From: Jeotgalibaca arthritidis
GTDB taxonomy: Bacteria > Bacillota > Bacilli > Lactobacillales > Aerococcaceae
Length of the DNA stretch: 64,000 nt
NCBI RefSeq assembly: GCF_011100465.1
Contig: NZ_CP049740.1
Span: 1,232,001 to 1,296,000 of the forward strand
Direction of reading: 5' to 3'
Part shown: positions 1-7,716 of the stretch, piece after piece
Layout: each line of letters begins with the position of its first letter
Position numbering within the stretch: the stretch's first letter is position 1
Notes under the pieces: generated by a model
What the model was told of the DNA's origin: nothing
Seen by the model: only the letters and a program-made list of their open reading frames with translations
The model's database searches: none
Program-made: the position numbers and the translations under genes

Positions 1-173
1 AAGCTATAATTAAGGACGATAAAAATCTATGGGATCTTGATGAAGTATACTTCTTAAACTATCGAAAAGATGAGATAGTTATAAGAAAAGGTAAAGAAGT
101 GTTCTATATACATGGATTAGATTTTACCGATCTTAAAGTGATAGAGATAATAAAAAAGAGATTAGATTTATAA
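1..173 (+). CDS. C-terminal end of an unidentified protein (cut by window start)
   Basis: An open frame enters from the left edge (first full codon at base 3) and ends with TAA at 171-173, giving 56 residues rich in Lys, Asp and Ile. I do not recognise the family. The stop lies 15 bases before the first 11-8-11 palindromic site (189-218), the same gene-then-site spacing seen for several units further right, so this is probably the last gene of another cassette-like unit. Confidence 0.5.
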   Translation, partial: AIIKDDKNLWDLDEVYFLNYRKDEIVIRKGKEVFYIHGLDFTDLKVIEIIKKRLDL

Positions 174-188
174 AATCTAATACCATTG

Positions 189-218
189 AGTTTGTCTTAA
201 TGTCAATTAAGTAAAACC
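189..218 (+). repeat. Type-1 separator, copy 1 (11-8-11 palindrome)
   Basis: Left arm AGTTTGTCTTA, 8-base spacer ATGTCAAT, right arm TAAGTAAAACC. The left arm is identical to copies 2, 3 and 4; the right arm is a degenerate inverse of it. It lies directly after the stop of the partial gene ending at 173. Confidence 0.6.
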
Positions 219-309
219 CAAGATTGTAAATTGATGAACATTAGTAGATAAATGCGACATTAAAATAATATGGATATATGAATAAATATAGATTTTACGG
301 AGGTTGAAG

Positions 310-798
310 ATGCGAAATATTTATATAGATAGAACAGAATTTACTGGAGCTATAAGTGTATTTTCAAAAGATACTGAGATTATATCAGCAGGTACAACAA
401 TTTATTCTATGAGTGTTGGTGATAGAAATGAGGAGTATCAAAGATATGCTAACGATTATGATATTCAATTTATATTTGATGATTATATTCCACATTTAGA
501 ATTTTATACGGTTCCACAGGTAGATATTATGGCAAAAGATAGTAGAGGTGGATTTATCGGAACCATTGGCCAATCATGTGACTTAGAAAGTAACGCACCA
601 ATTTGTTATATCAATAAGGACTTAGAGTGCTTTATAATCGCTGAAAACGGAGCAGATTTTCTGAGTAATATAGAATCATGGCAAAACAATTTGAAACCCT
701 ATAATAAAATCATCTTTTATCGTTCAAAAGTAGAAGCAGAAATGAAACTAGAATTTATAGATTTATCTGATATAGGAACAGATGAAATTAATCTATAA
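310..798 (+). CDS. Hypothetical protein, 162 aa
   Basis: The ATG at 310 follows GGAGG (299-303) at a 6-base spacing; an in-frame TTG at 304 overlaps the ribosome-binding site and is less likely. The product is acidic, soluble, without signal peptide or membrane segment. I do not recognise it; its beta-rich look and position would fit an immunity-type or antitoxin-type protein, but that is speculation. It lies between type-1 sites at 189 and 878 and is bracketed by a 10-bp inverted repeat (AATGCGACAT at 251-260, its complement at 833-842), consistent with a one-gene mobile unit. Confidence 0.65.
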   Translation: MRNIYIDRTEFTGAISVFSKDTEIISAGTTIYSMSVGDRNEEYQRYANDYDIQFIFDDYIPHLEFYTVPQVDIMAKDSRGGFIGTIGQSCDLESNAPICYINKDLECFIIAENGADFLSNIESWQNNLKPYNKIIFYRSKVEAEMKLEFIDLSDIGTDEINL

Positions 799-877
799 TT
801 TTTAATACACATAATGAATAAAAATATTAATTATGTCGCATTATTAGAATTATACATCGTTAAAAAATTTATAATCC

Positions 878-907
878 AGTTTGTCTTAATCTCAATTAAG
901 ACAAACT
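878..907 (+). repeat. Type-1 separator, copy 2 (perfect 11-8-11 palindrome)
   Basis: Left arm AGTTTGTCTTA, spacer ATCTCAAT, right arm TAAGACAAACT. The arms are perfect inverse complements and this copy serves as the reference. It starts a 164-bp block repeated at 29272-29435. Confidence 0.65.
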
Positions 908-938
908 CAGAAAAAGTGCTAGAAGGACTGACAAGATT

Positions 939-972
939 AAGATAGAGTAGATTTTATGCTCTATCTTTTTTC
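939..972 (+). terminator. Rho-independent terminator-like hairpin after type-1 site 2
   Basis: A perfect 9-bp stem AAGATAGAG/CTCTATCTT with an 11-base loop is followed by a T-run. The same hairpin follows site 7 and a related one follows site 6. Confidence 0.6.
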
Positions 973-1013
973 TTTTTAAGATGAAAAATAACCTTGATTA
1001 CACAAGGTTTGGA

Positions 1014-1041
1014 ACACATGATTTTATAAAATTTCATGTAT
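1014..1041 (+). repeat. Dif-like 11-6-11 site, copy a
   Basis: Left arm ACACATGATTT, centre TATAAA, right arm ATTTCATGTAT; the arms are imperfect inverse complements. It is preceded by a short hairpin and TTT, as in most other copies. Size and symmetry resemble tyrosine-recombinase core sites (XerC/XerD dif). Confidence 0.5.
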
Positions 1042-1210
1042 TGAAAAAATACAATCTAACAAAGGGTGCCCAAATGTCATACGACTACAGAAAAGGAAAA
1101 AAGAAGAAAAACGGATCAATGATTTCCTCTCGAATACTTATTTTATTGTTATTCTCTAATTTATATTGTGATATAATAAAAAAATTACATATTATAATAA
1201 GAAAGAGTGA

Positions 1211-1579
1211 TTAACTATTGAAATCCCGACAGAACAAGTCAAACAGAACTTAAAAACCTGGTTAACTGTTTTCGATTCAGATGTCATTTTAGAAGCAATG
1301 AATCGTACTCAATCAAAAGGCAAATCCTTTGTGTATTTAAATGCCATACTAACCGATTTCAAGCAAAAAGAAGTTAAGACTATTAAAGATATCAAAGAAT
1401 ATGATGAATCATTTAAGCATAAACAACAAAACTACACCAAACCATCACCTCGTAAGGAATCCCTACCAGAGTGGGCTTACTCAGGTTACACAATAAAAGA
1501 CGAATTGGTTGACGGGGATGTTGACAAGCGCTTTAAAAATAAACTAGAAAAAATAAGAGCTAAAAACAGCACCCCTTAA
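1211..1579 (+). pseudogene. N-terminally truncated DnaD-domain replication protein
   Basis: The frame is open from 1211, just after a stop at 1208-1210, but has no good start; the first ATG is at 1298. Residues such as SKGKSFVYLNAILTDFKQK match the C-terminal DnaD domain of plasmid or phage primosome/replisome-organiser proteins, which load helicase onto DNA. The tail is basic and low-complexity. The N-terminal DNA-binding half is missing, so I read it as a relic of another plasmid's replication gene. Confidence 0.6.
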
Positions 1580-1614
1580 TCTGAATAGGGGAGGAGAGGA
1601 AGGGAAGAGTTAGT

Positions 1615-2004
1615 ATGCACTCTAAGAAAAGTACATATAGTAAGTTTTCCGATAGAAAAGAACCGATTTACTGGATTGGTGGGTCTTCTTGTGCTGGAAA
1701 AAGTACATTTGCCAGGCAGTTTGCTGTAAAATATGGTTATACTTATGGAACTCTATTTTTATTGTATTTCTTTATTTTTTTTAGTAGTAATTCTTGGAAT
1801 TTGGATAAGATATTGAACTTTAAATCATGGTATTTTACCCAAGGTTTATGGGAAATGGAGGGTATGTGGTTTTGGAAAGCGTTCATTTTTGAAACTCCGT
1901 TTGTTTTACTCCGTGTATTACCGTTATTTTTCTTTCTGTTTTTGGGTATCTATTATCTTTTACGTTCACTTATAAATGATGATTCAACAGTGATAACAAA
2001 ATAA
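1615..2004 (+). CDS. Chimeric ORF: P-loop kinase N-terminus joined to membrane-protein fragment
   Basis: ATG at 1615 lies a short distance after a purine-rich ribosome-binding region (GGGGAGGAGAGG). Residues 18-35 carry a P-loop, IGGSSCAGKST, of the small-molecule/nucleoside kinase type (Walker A). After about residue 42 the sequence changes to aromatic, hydrophobic membrane segments (LFLLYFFIFF; VLPLFFFLFLGIYYLL). No kinase domain continues. The join is most simply an illegitimate fusion between the start of a kinase-like gene and an unrelated membrane protein. It is unlikely to be an active kinase; whether it is expressed is unknown. A strong terminator begins at its stop codon. Confidence 0.5.
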   Translation: MHSKKSTYSKFSDRKEPIYWIGGSSCAGKSTFARQFAVKYGYTYGTLFLLYFFIFFSSNSWNLDKILNFKSWYFTQGLWEMEGMWFWKAFIFETPFVLLRVLPLFFFLFLGIYYLLRSLINDDSTVITK

Positions 2005-2055
2005 AATAAGGGAGTAACTTTTGGTTAGAGAAAGTTACTCCCTTATTTTATTTTT
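2003..2055. terminator. Strong bidirectional terminator
   Basis: A perfect 19-bp stem (2003-2021 with 2031-2049) with a 9-base loop has T-runs on both strands. It separates the chimeric ORF from the convergent DUF3021 gene. Confidence 0.85.
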
Positions 2056-2093
2056 GGACAATAGAGTATATCCTAATGAGCTTATTTGGCGGA

Positions 2094-2555
2094 TTACTTC
2101 TTATTTCTACGTTGTATCTTTTTATTAATTGAAGTTACTTCTTTTCTTGCAATATTCATAAAAACTAACCACATGATGATATAGATTACAATATAAATGA
2201 CAGTAAAAATAAAAATATTGTTAAATTTCAAAGGAAACCATCCTGCTAAAATTGCTAATGGCAAGGACCCAATATAAGCAATTAAAAAATGAGTTATAGT
2301 CATTTTCAAAATACTCCAATCAGTGGCTTCAAAAATCAACGAACTGAAAGAAAAGACAAGACCTATGCAAGTCCATAAAAGAATAGACACTAACATTGCT
2401 GTTGCCGAATGTTCAAAATGATTCATAAATATTGTTGGGGCGGGAGAGTATCTTCCAGACGCAGAGACATAAGAAAATGCTATAGACATAACTAATCCTA
2501 TAAATGTTCCATTAACAACGCCTGAATATAAGCATAGCGAAATTTTCTTTTTCAT
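2094..2555 (-). CDS. DUF3021 family membrane protein
   Basis: The 153-residue protein has four predicted membrane segments (roughly residues 12-32, 50-75, 85-110, 115-140) and a very basic C-terminus. Length, layout and partner match DUF3021 proteins, which are normally encoded next to a LytTR regulator. Its start overlaps the end of that regulator gene by 4 bases, so the two form an operon. The molecular role is not established; related pairs act in membrane-linked regulation. Confidence 0.8.
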   Translation of the reverse strand: MKKKISLCLYSGVVNGTFIGLVMSIAFSYVSASGRYSPAPTIFMNHFEHSATAMLVSILLWTCIGLVFSFSSLIFEATDWSILKMTITHFLIAYIGSLPLAILAGWFPLKFNNIFIFTVIYIVIYIIMWLVFMNIARKEVTSINKKIQRRNKK

Positions 2556-2983
2556 GATAATCGCTCCTTTATTTTTTTTAAGTACCTTCTTGATGAGGTT
2601 GTGATTTTTCCATTTTGGAATATAACTGTAGTCAAACCATTTGCTGTAAGCTGTAATTCTTTGACTACGTCTAAATTTATAATCTCGGTGTTAGATATTC
2701 TAATAAAATTCTCAGGAAGACTTTTTTCAAGTTCATATAAACGATAGTTAATCACTAATTCACTTTGGTTTGTACACCCAAATACTTTTTTTTGACTGGA
2801 ATAAAAATTAATAAAATGATCAACAGGAATAAATAACTTTTGGTCATTTACAAGTCCATCGACAAAATATCTTCTTGTTTTGATATATGACACAATATCT
2901 TGTATGTTTTTTGTTTTTTCTTTTGTTGTTAAAATGACTAAATTATCCTTTAACTCGTTTTCTATCTGTAAATCAACTTCCAT
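2552..2983 (-). CDS. LytTR-family DNA-binding regulator
   Basis: I use the ATG at 2983 because GGAGG sits 8 bases upstream; an in-frame GTG at 2992 overlaps the ribosome-binding site. The 143-residue product ends in a LytTR domain (about residues 45-143: basic FIPVDHFINFYS, later LPENFIRISNTEIINL and a GKITTSSRRYL end). There is no receiver domain, so it is a stand-alone LytTR protein as in LytTR/DUF3021 (LytTR regulatory system) pairs, in which the membrane partner typically restrains the activator. Confidence 0.8.
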   Translation of the reverse strand: MEVDLQIENELKDNLVILTTKEKTKNIQDIVSYIKTRRYFVDGLVNDQKLFIPVDHFINFYSSQKKVFGCTNQSELVINYRLYELEKSLPENFIRISNTEIINLDVVKELQLTANGLTTVIFQNGKITTSSRRYLKKIKERLS

Positions 2984-3029
2984 TGAAAACACCTCCTCTT
3001 CAAATTTAGAATAGCATAAAAATGTATAT

Positions 3030-3200
3030 AATAATTAAATTTATGATAGGTGGTAGTTATATTAGGACAGGTGGTAAGTAGAAGTTATCACTGACTAGAT
3101 AGTTTGTGTAATTCTCTATAAATTTGCTTCTATAAAGGTCAATAGAGTATACCTATTTGTCCTAATATGATTTTAGCAGTATAATTGACTTGGTGAATAG
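3030..3200 (+). promoter_or_regulatory. Putative resolution (six-like) site and promoter region upstream of the recombinase operon
   Basis: This gene-free stretch contains related AGGTGGTA motifs (3047, 3068) and a TATTAGGAC / GTCCTAATA inverted pair (about 3059 and 3158). In pSM19035-type plasmids the crossover site of the beta recombinase lies directly upstream of its gene. The exact subsites are inferred, not mapped. Confidence 0.4.
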
Positions 3201-3233
3201 GTCATTTAAGTTGGGCATAATAGGAGGAGTAAA

Positions 3234-3404
3234 ATGAAAAAATTTATTTATCGAGTTTTAGAAAATGACGAAGTGGTGGCTATTTTTAATGAGCAACAAT
3301 ATGCGCAAGATTTTATCGCTTACGAAAAGACAATTTCTGATAAGCAATTTGAAATTGAAAAAGTAGATATTGCTGATTGGTTATTGCAACCGAGAGAATT
3401 TTAG
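3234..3404 (+). CDS. Small Inc18 plasmid protein, 56 aa
   Basis: ATG follows AGGAGG at a good distance. The product (MKKFIYRVLENDEVV start, WLLQPREF end) is a small acidic soluble protein of unknown function that I associate with the gene directly upstream of the resolvase in Inc18 plasmids. It ends 13 bases before the recombinase start, so they are likely co-transcribed. Confidence 0.7.
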   Translation: MKKFIYRVLENDEVVAIFNEQQYAQDFIAYEKTISDKQFEIEKVDIADWLLQPREF

Positions 3405-3417
3405 AGGTTGGTTGAAA

Positions 3418-4035
3418 ATGGCTAAAATTGGTTATGCACGTGTCAGTAGCAAAGAACAGAACTTAGATCGGCAATTACAAGCGTTACAGGGCGTTTCTAA
3501 GGTCTTTTCAGACAAATTAAGCGGTCAATCGGTCGAACGCCCACAATTACAAGCTATGCTTAACTATATTCGTGAAGGGGATATTGTTATTGTTACTGAA
3601 TTAGATCGATTAGGACGAAATAATAAAGAATTAACAGAATTGATGAATCAAATTCAAATTAAGGGGGCAACCCTGGAAGTCTTAAATTTACCCTCAATGA
3701 ATGGTATTGAAGATGAAAATTTAAGGCGTTTGATTAATAGCCTTGTCATTGAATTGTACAAGTATCAAGCAGAATCAGAACGAAAAAAAATTAAGGAACG
3801 TCAGGCACAAGGAATCGAAATTGCTAAGAAAAAAGGCAAATTCAAAGGTCGTCAGCATAAATTTAAAGAAAATGATCCACGTTTAAAGCATGCTTTCGAT
3901 TTGTTTTTGAATGGTTTATCCGATAAAGAAGTTGAAGAACAAACTGGAATCAATCGCCGAACGTTTAGAAGGTATCGAGCAAGATATAACGTGACAGTCG
4001 ATCAAAGAAAAAACAATGAAAAGAGGGATAGTTAA
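3418..4035 (+). CDS. Inc18 serine recombinase (beta/Res type)
   Basis: The 205-residue product starts MAKIGYARVSS; Ser10 is the expected nucleophile. LDRLGRNNKEL and the ESERKKIKERQAQGIEIAK helix are typical of resolvase/invertases, and the C-terminal helix-turn-helix reads DKEVEEQTGINRRTFRRY. Length and sequence fit the beta recombinase of pSM19035, which resolves multimers and inverts DNA with a host chromatin protein. I prefer this ATG over the upstream in-frame ATG at 3370, which lies inside the preceding gene. The stop overlaps the start of the topoisomerase gene. Confidence 0.9.
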   Translation: MAKIGYARVSSKEQNLDRQLQALQGVSKVFSDKLSGQSVERPQLQAMLNYIREGDIVIVTELDRLGRNNKELTELMNQIQIKGATLEVLNLPSMNGIEDENLRRLINSLVIELYKYQAESERKKIKERQAQGIEIAKKKGKFKGRQHKFKENDPRLKHAFDLFLNGLSDKEVEEQTGINRRTFRRYRARYNVTVDQRKNNEKRDS

Positions 4036-6179
4036 TGAGTACGGTTATTTTAGCTGAAAAACCAAGCCAGGCATTAGCCTACGCAAGTGCTTTAAAACAA
4101 AGCACCAAAAAAGACGGTTATTTTGAGATCAAAGACCCACTATTTACAGATGAAACGTTTATCACCTTTGGTTTTGGGCATTTAGTGGAATTAGCAGAAC
4201 CAGGTCATTATGACGAAAAGTGGCAAAATTGGAAACTTGAATCTTTGCCGATTTTTCCTGATCGATACGATTTTGAAGTTGCAAAAGATAAGGGAAAGCA
4301 GTTTAAAATTGTTGCAGAACTTCTCAAAAAGGCAAATACAATTATTGTTGCAACAGATAGCGACAGAGAAGGTGAAAATATCGCCTGGTCGATTATCCAT
4401 AAAGCAAATGCCTTTTCAAAAGATAAAACATTTAAAAGACTATGGATCAATAGCTTAGAAAAAGATGTAATCCGAAGCGGTTTTCAAAATTTGCAACCTG
4501 GAATGAATTACTATCCCTTTTATCAAGAAGCGCAAACACGCCAAATTGCCGATTGGTTGATCGGCATGAACGCAAGCCCTTTGTATACGTTAAATTTACA
4601 ACAGAAGGGCGTACAAGGTACATTTTCACTAGGACGTGTTCAAACGCCCACCTTATACCTTATTTTTCAGCGCCAGGAAGCCATAGAGAATTTTAAAAAA
4701 GAACCTTTTTTCGAGGTGGAAGCTAGTATAAAAGTAAACCAAGGGTCGTTTAAGGGCGTTCTAAGCCCCACACAGCGTTTTAAAACCCAAGAGGAGCTTT
4801 TAGCTTTTGTTTCTTCTAAACAAGCTAAAATAGGCAATCAAGAGGGGATAATTGCTGATGTTCAAACCAAAGAGAAGAAAACGAATAGTCCGAGTTTGTT
4901 TTCTTTAAGTAGTTTGCAATCAAAAGTCAATCAGCTTTATAAAGCGACAGCGAGCCAAACTTTAAAAGCTATGCAAGGACTGTATGAAGCAAAATTATTG
5001 AGTTATCCAAGAACAGATACACCATTTATTACAGAGAACGAATTTGCTTATTTAAAAGCGAATTTTGGCAAATATAGCGGTTTTTTAGGACTTGATCTTG
5101 AAATGGTTCAAACAGAGCCTAGAAAGCGTTATGTGGACGGTAGTAAGGTACAGGAACACCACGCCATTATCCCAACAAAACAAGTACCTACCGAATCTGC
5201 ATTAGCGAAAATGGACGATTTACAACGAAAAATTTATGCTTTAGTCGTTAAAACGACCGTTGCCATGTTTTTACCTGATTACTTGTATGAAGAAACCAAG
5301 ATACAAACGAAAGTAGCTGATTTGCTGTTTCAATCGATCGGAAAGACACCAAAGCAAGAAGGGTGGAAAATTCTTTTCAAACAACAAACCAAAGAAGAAA
5401 AAGAGGACGTTCAAACGTTACCACTCGTTATCATTGGCGAACGTGCCGAAGTTGGTGTTAAGAGTGTTGAAAAAGAAACGCAACCGCCAAAAGCTTTTAC
5501 AGAGGGTACATTATTAACTGCTATGAAAACGGCGAATAAAACGGTTGATGATGAAGAAGCAATCAAGATTTTACAAGAAGTTGAGGGGATTGGAACAGAA
5601 GCGACAAGAGCAAGTATTATTGAAGCGTTAAAACAAAAAGAATATATCCAAGTGATTAAGAATAAGCTTGTTGTAACTGAAAAAGGAAAATTATTGTGCC
5701 AGGCAGTTGAAAGTCAGCACCTTTTAACGAGTGCTGAAATGACGGCTAAATGGGAAACGTATTTAAAAAAAATCGGTAAAAGAGAAGGCAATCAAGAGAA
5801 CTTTATTACGAATATCAAAAAATTCATTGTTCATTTACTGGAAGCTGTACCTAACGATATAGAAAAACTAAATTTTTCTGATTACCAGGAACAGAAAGAA
5901 AAAGAAGCAGAAAAAAGTATTGTAGGAAAATGTCCTAAGTGTGGCAACAATATTGTATTAAAAAAATCGTTTTATGGTTGTTCAAATTATCCTGAATGTA
6001 AGTTTACTTTAGCTGAACATTTTAGAAAGAAAAAACTAACCAAAACGAATGTAAAAGAATTACTGGAGGGAAAAGAAACCCTGGTAAAAGGAATCAAAAA
6101 CAAAGAGAAAAAGCCCTACAATGCCGTTGTAAAAATTGGGGAAAAGGGATATATTGATTTTATATCTTTCTCAAAATAA
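4035..6179 (+). CDS. Type IA DNA topoisomerase of Inc18 plasmids (Top-beta)
   Basis: The 714-residue enzyme opens with a Toprim domain (ILAEKPSQALAYA; acidic DSDREGENIAWSI motif) and carries the catalytic tyrosine Tyr324 in LSYPRTDTP. A C4 zinc ribbon (CPKCGNN...CSNYPEC) starts near residue 633. It relaxes negatively supercoiled DNA through a covalent 5'-phosphotyrosine; plasmid copies act around theta replication of the Inc18 replicon. It is coupled by overlap to the recombinase gene. Its 3' end is duplicated at 7717 and, diverged, at 16316. Confidence 0.92.
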   Translation: MSTVILAEKPSQALAYASALKQSTKKDGYFEIKDPLFTDETFITFGFGHLVELAEPGHYDEKWQNWKLESLPIFPDRYDFEVAKDKGKQFKIVAELLKKANTIIVATDSDREGENIAWSIIHKANAFSKDKTFKRLWINSLEKDVIRSGFQNLQPGMNYYPFYQEAQTRQIADWLIGMNASPLYTLNLQQKGVQGTFSLGRVQTPTLYLIFQRQEAIENFKKEPFFEVEASIKVNQGSFKGVLSPTQRFKTQEELLAFVSSKQAKIGNQEGIIADVQTKEKKTNSPSLFSLSSLQSKVNQLYKATASQTLKAMQGLYEAKLLSYPRTDTPFITENEFAYLKANFGKYSGFLGLDLEMVQTEPRKRYVDGSKVQEHHAIIPTKQVPTESALAKMDDLQRKIYALVVKTTVAMFLPDYLYEETKIQTKVADLLFQSIGKTPKQEGWKILFKQQTKEEKEDVQTLPLVIIGERAEVGVKSVEKETQPPKAFTEGTLLTAMKTANKTVDDEEAIKILQEVEGIGTEATRASIIEALKQKEYIQVIKNKLVVTEKGKLLCQAVESQHLLTSAEMTAKWETYLKKIGKREGNQENFITNIKKFIVHLLEAVPNDIEKLNFSDYQEQKEKEAEKSIVGKCPKCGNNIVLKKSFYGCSNYPECKFTLAEHFRKKKLTKTNVKELLEGKETLVKGIKNKEKKPYNAVVKIGEKGYIDFISFSK

Positions 6180-6182
6180 ACA

Positions 6183-6211
6183 TAAAAGCCCTTTAAAGAG
6201 GGCTTTTATAT
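6183..6211 (+). terminator. Terminator after the topoisomerase gene
   Basis: The stem AAAAGCCCT/AGGGCTTTT, three bases after the stop codon region, with a T-rich 3' side. Copies follow the topoisomerase remnants at about 7980 and 16565. Confidence 0.7.
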
Positions 6212-6214
6212 ATT

Positions 6215-6270
6215 AATCACAAATCACTTATCACAAATCACTTATCACAAATCACAAGTGATTTGTGATT
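6215..6270 (+). promoter_or_regulatory. Omega repressor operator, eight heptads (chimeric)
   Basis: Eight contiguous 7-bp units of the form WATCACW: six direct (AATCACA or TATCACA type) then two inverted (AGTGATT, TGTGATT). Such arrays bind the ribbon-helix-helix omega protein in pSM19035-type plasmids. The order here differs from both the delta and omega promoters in this window, as expected if recombination inside the arrays deleted delta. Confidence 0.85.
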
Positions 6271-6312
6271 GTTGATGATAAAATAAGAATAAGAAGAAAT
6301 AGAAAGAAGTGA

Positions 6313-6552
6313 GTGATTGTGGGAAATTTAGGCGCACAAAAAGAAAAACGAAATGATACACCAATCAGTGCAAAAAAAGATATAATGGGAGATAAGACGG
6401 TTCGTGTTCGTGCTGACTTGCACCATATCATAAAAATCGAAACAGCAAAGAATGGCGGAAACGTAAAAGAAGTTATGGAAATAAGACTTAGAAGCAAACT
6501 TAAGAGTGTGTTGATAGTGCATTATCTTAAAATTTTGTATAATAGGAATTGA
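6313..6552 (+). pseudogene. Truncated omega fused to a short unrelated tail
   Basis: The GTG-started frame encodes the first 55 residues of omega (NLGAQKEKRNDTPISAKKDI, then the ribbon and helices to KEVME) and then 24 unrelated residues. The final omega helix, needed for the dimer fold, is missing. The junction at 6481 is where the erm(B) segment begins; this is the familiar small ORF found upstream of erm(B). Confidence 0.8.
6538..6543 (+). promoter_or_regulatory. Likely -10 of the erm(B) promoter
   Basis: TATAAT at 6538-6543 lies about 58 bases before the leader peptide. A TTGATA at 6511 is 21 bases upstream, too far for an ideal -35, so only the -10 is firm. Confidence 0.45.
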
Positions 6553-6600
6553 AGTTAAATTAGATGCTAAAAATTTGTAATTAAGAAGGAGGGATTCGTC

Positions 6601-6684
6601 ATGTTGGTATTCCAAATGCGTAATGTAGATAAAACATCTACTGTTTTGAAACAGACTAAAAACAGTGATTACGCAGATAAATAA
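6601..6684 (+). CDS. erm(B) leader peptide, 27 aa
   Basis: ATG after AAGGAGGG encodes MLVFQMRNVDKTSTVLKQTK and ends in DYADK. This is the erm(B) leader: a macrolide-bound ribosome stalling on it changes the fold of the mRNA between leader and erm(B) and frees the methylase start. The 124 bases from its stop to the erm(B) ATG contain the expected inverted repeats (for example GATTAATTCC.. with later partners and the TGTAATCACTTCAGGAGTGATTACA hairpin region at the erm start). The leader is intact, so inducibility is plausible. Confidence 0.9.
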   Translation: MLVFQMRNVDKTSTVLKQTKNSDYADK

Positions 6685-6808
6685 ATACGTTAGATTAATT
6701 CCTACCAGTGACTAATCTTATGACTTTTTAAACAGATAACTAAAATTACAAACAAATCGTTTAACTTCTGTATTTATTTACAGATGTAATCACTTCAGGA
6801 GTGATTAC

Positions 6809-7546
6809 ATGAACAAAAATATAAAATATTCTCAAAACTTTTTAACGAGTGAAAAAGTACTCAACCAAATAATAAAACAATTGAATTTAAAAGAAACCGA
6901 TACCGTTTACGAAATTGGAACAGGTAAAGGGCATTTAACGACGAAACTGGCTAAAATAAGTAAACAGGTAACGTCTATTGAATTAGACAGTCATCTATTC
7001 AACTTATCGTCAGAAAAATTAAAACTGAATACTCGTGTCACTTTAATTCACCAAGATATTCTACAGTTTCAATTCCCTAACAAACAGAGGTATAAAATTG
7101 TTGGGAATATTCCTTACCATTTAAGCACACAAATTATTAAAAAAGTGGTTTTTGAAAGCCGTGCGTCTGACATCTATCTGATTGTTGAAGAAGGATTCTA
7201 CAAGCGTACCTTGGATATTCACCGAACACTAGGGTTGCTCTTGCACACTCAAGTCTCGATTCAGCAATTGCTTAAGCTGCCAGCGGAATGCTTTCATCCT
7301 AAACCAAAAGTAAACAGTGTCTTAATAAAACTTACCCGCCATACCACAGATGTTCCAGATAAATATTGGAAGCTATATACGTACTTTGTTTCAAAATGGG
7401 TCAATCGAGAATATCGTCAACTGTTTACTAAAAATCAGTTTCATCAAGCAATGAAACACGCCAAAGTAAACAATTTAAGTACCATTACTTATGAGCAAGT
7501 ATTGTCTATTTTTAATAGTTATCTATTATTTAACGGGAGGAAATAA
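6809..7546 (+). CDS. erm(B): Erm(B) 23S rRNA (adenine-N6) dimethyltransferase
   Basis: The 245-residue rRNA methylase dimethylates A2058 of 23S rRNA and gives macrolide-lincosamide-streptogramin B resistance. The SAM-binding motif EIGTGKG is at residues 35-41 and the catalytic NIPY motif at 100-103. The length is that of full-length Erm(B). The ribosome-binding site (CAGGAG) lies in a hairpin (TAATCAC/GTGATTA) at the start, as in translational attenuation. It lies between two 562-bp direct repeats. Confidence 0.98.
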   Translation: MNKNIKYSQNFLTSEKVLNQIIKQLNLKETDTVYEIGTGKGHLTTKLAKISKQVTSIELDSHLFNLSSEKLKLNTRVTLIHQDILQFQFPNKQRYKIVGNIPYHLSTQIIKKVVFESRASDIYLIVEEGFYKRTLDIHRTLGLLLHTQVSIQQLLKLPAECFHPKPKVNSVLIKLTRHTTDVPDKYWKLYTYFVSKWVNREYRQLFTKNQFHQAMKHAKVNNLSTITYEQVLSIFNSYLLFNGRK

Positions 7547-7550
7547 TTCT

Positions 7551-7682
7551 ATGAGTCGCTTTTGTAAATTTGGAAAGTTACACGTTACTAAAGGGAATGG
7601 AGATAAATTATTAGATATACTACTGACAGCTTCCAAGAAGCTAAAGAGGTCCCTAGCGCCTACGGGGAATTTGTATCGATAA
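7551..7682 (+). pseudogene. Truncated small ORF downstream of erm(B)
   Basis: ATG four bases after the erm(B) stop region with a GGGAGG ribosome-binding site opens 43 codons (MSRFCKFGKLHVTKGNGDKL). The start matches the antibiotic-biosynthesis-monooxygenase-like ORF commonly found after erm(B). The end runs into the inverted repeat at about 7662-7716 and is not original protein. Confidence 0.6.
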
Positions 7683-7716
7683 GGGGTACAAATTCCCACT
7701 AAGCGCTCGGGACCCC
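7662..7716 (+). terminator. Imperfect hairpin closing the erm(B) segment
   Basis: GGGGAATTTGTA and TACAAATTCCC form an 11-bp stem around ATCGATAAGGGG; flanking GGTCCCTAGCGC and GCGCTCGGGACC extend the pairing. It ends at the junction with the second topoisomerase fragment. Confidence 0.55.

Larger units (their letters stand above)
878..1041 (+). repeat. 164-bp composite block, left copy of a long direct repeat
   Basis: The block holds a type-1 palindrome (878-907), a hairpin with T-run (939-972), a small CCTTG/CAAGG hairpin (992-1008) and a dif-like 28-bp site (1014-1041). The same block occurs at 29272-29435 in the same orientation without indels; I count four mismatches. The copies are 28,394 bp apart. 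Confidence 0.85.
5920..6481 (+). repeat. 562-bp direct repeat, copy 1 (topoisomerase 3' end plus omega 5' part)
   Basis: Bases 5920-6481 match 7717-8278 without visible difference. The unit holds the last ~86 codons of the topoisomerase gene, its terminator, an eight-heptad omega operator and 55 codons of omega. The copies bracket erm(B). Confidence 0.92.

Noticed and set aside
981..1214. 77-codon ORF overlapping the composite repeat block
   Set aside because: It begins inside repeated non-coding sequence (hairpin and dif-like site), lacks a ribosome-binding site and has no recognisable protein pattern.
6215..6270. Short tandem repeats that could suggest a CRISPR or iteron array
   Set aside because: The 7-bp WATCACW units are contiguous, partly inverted and located before omega or delta; they are omega operators.
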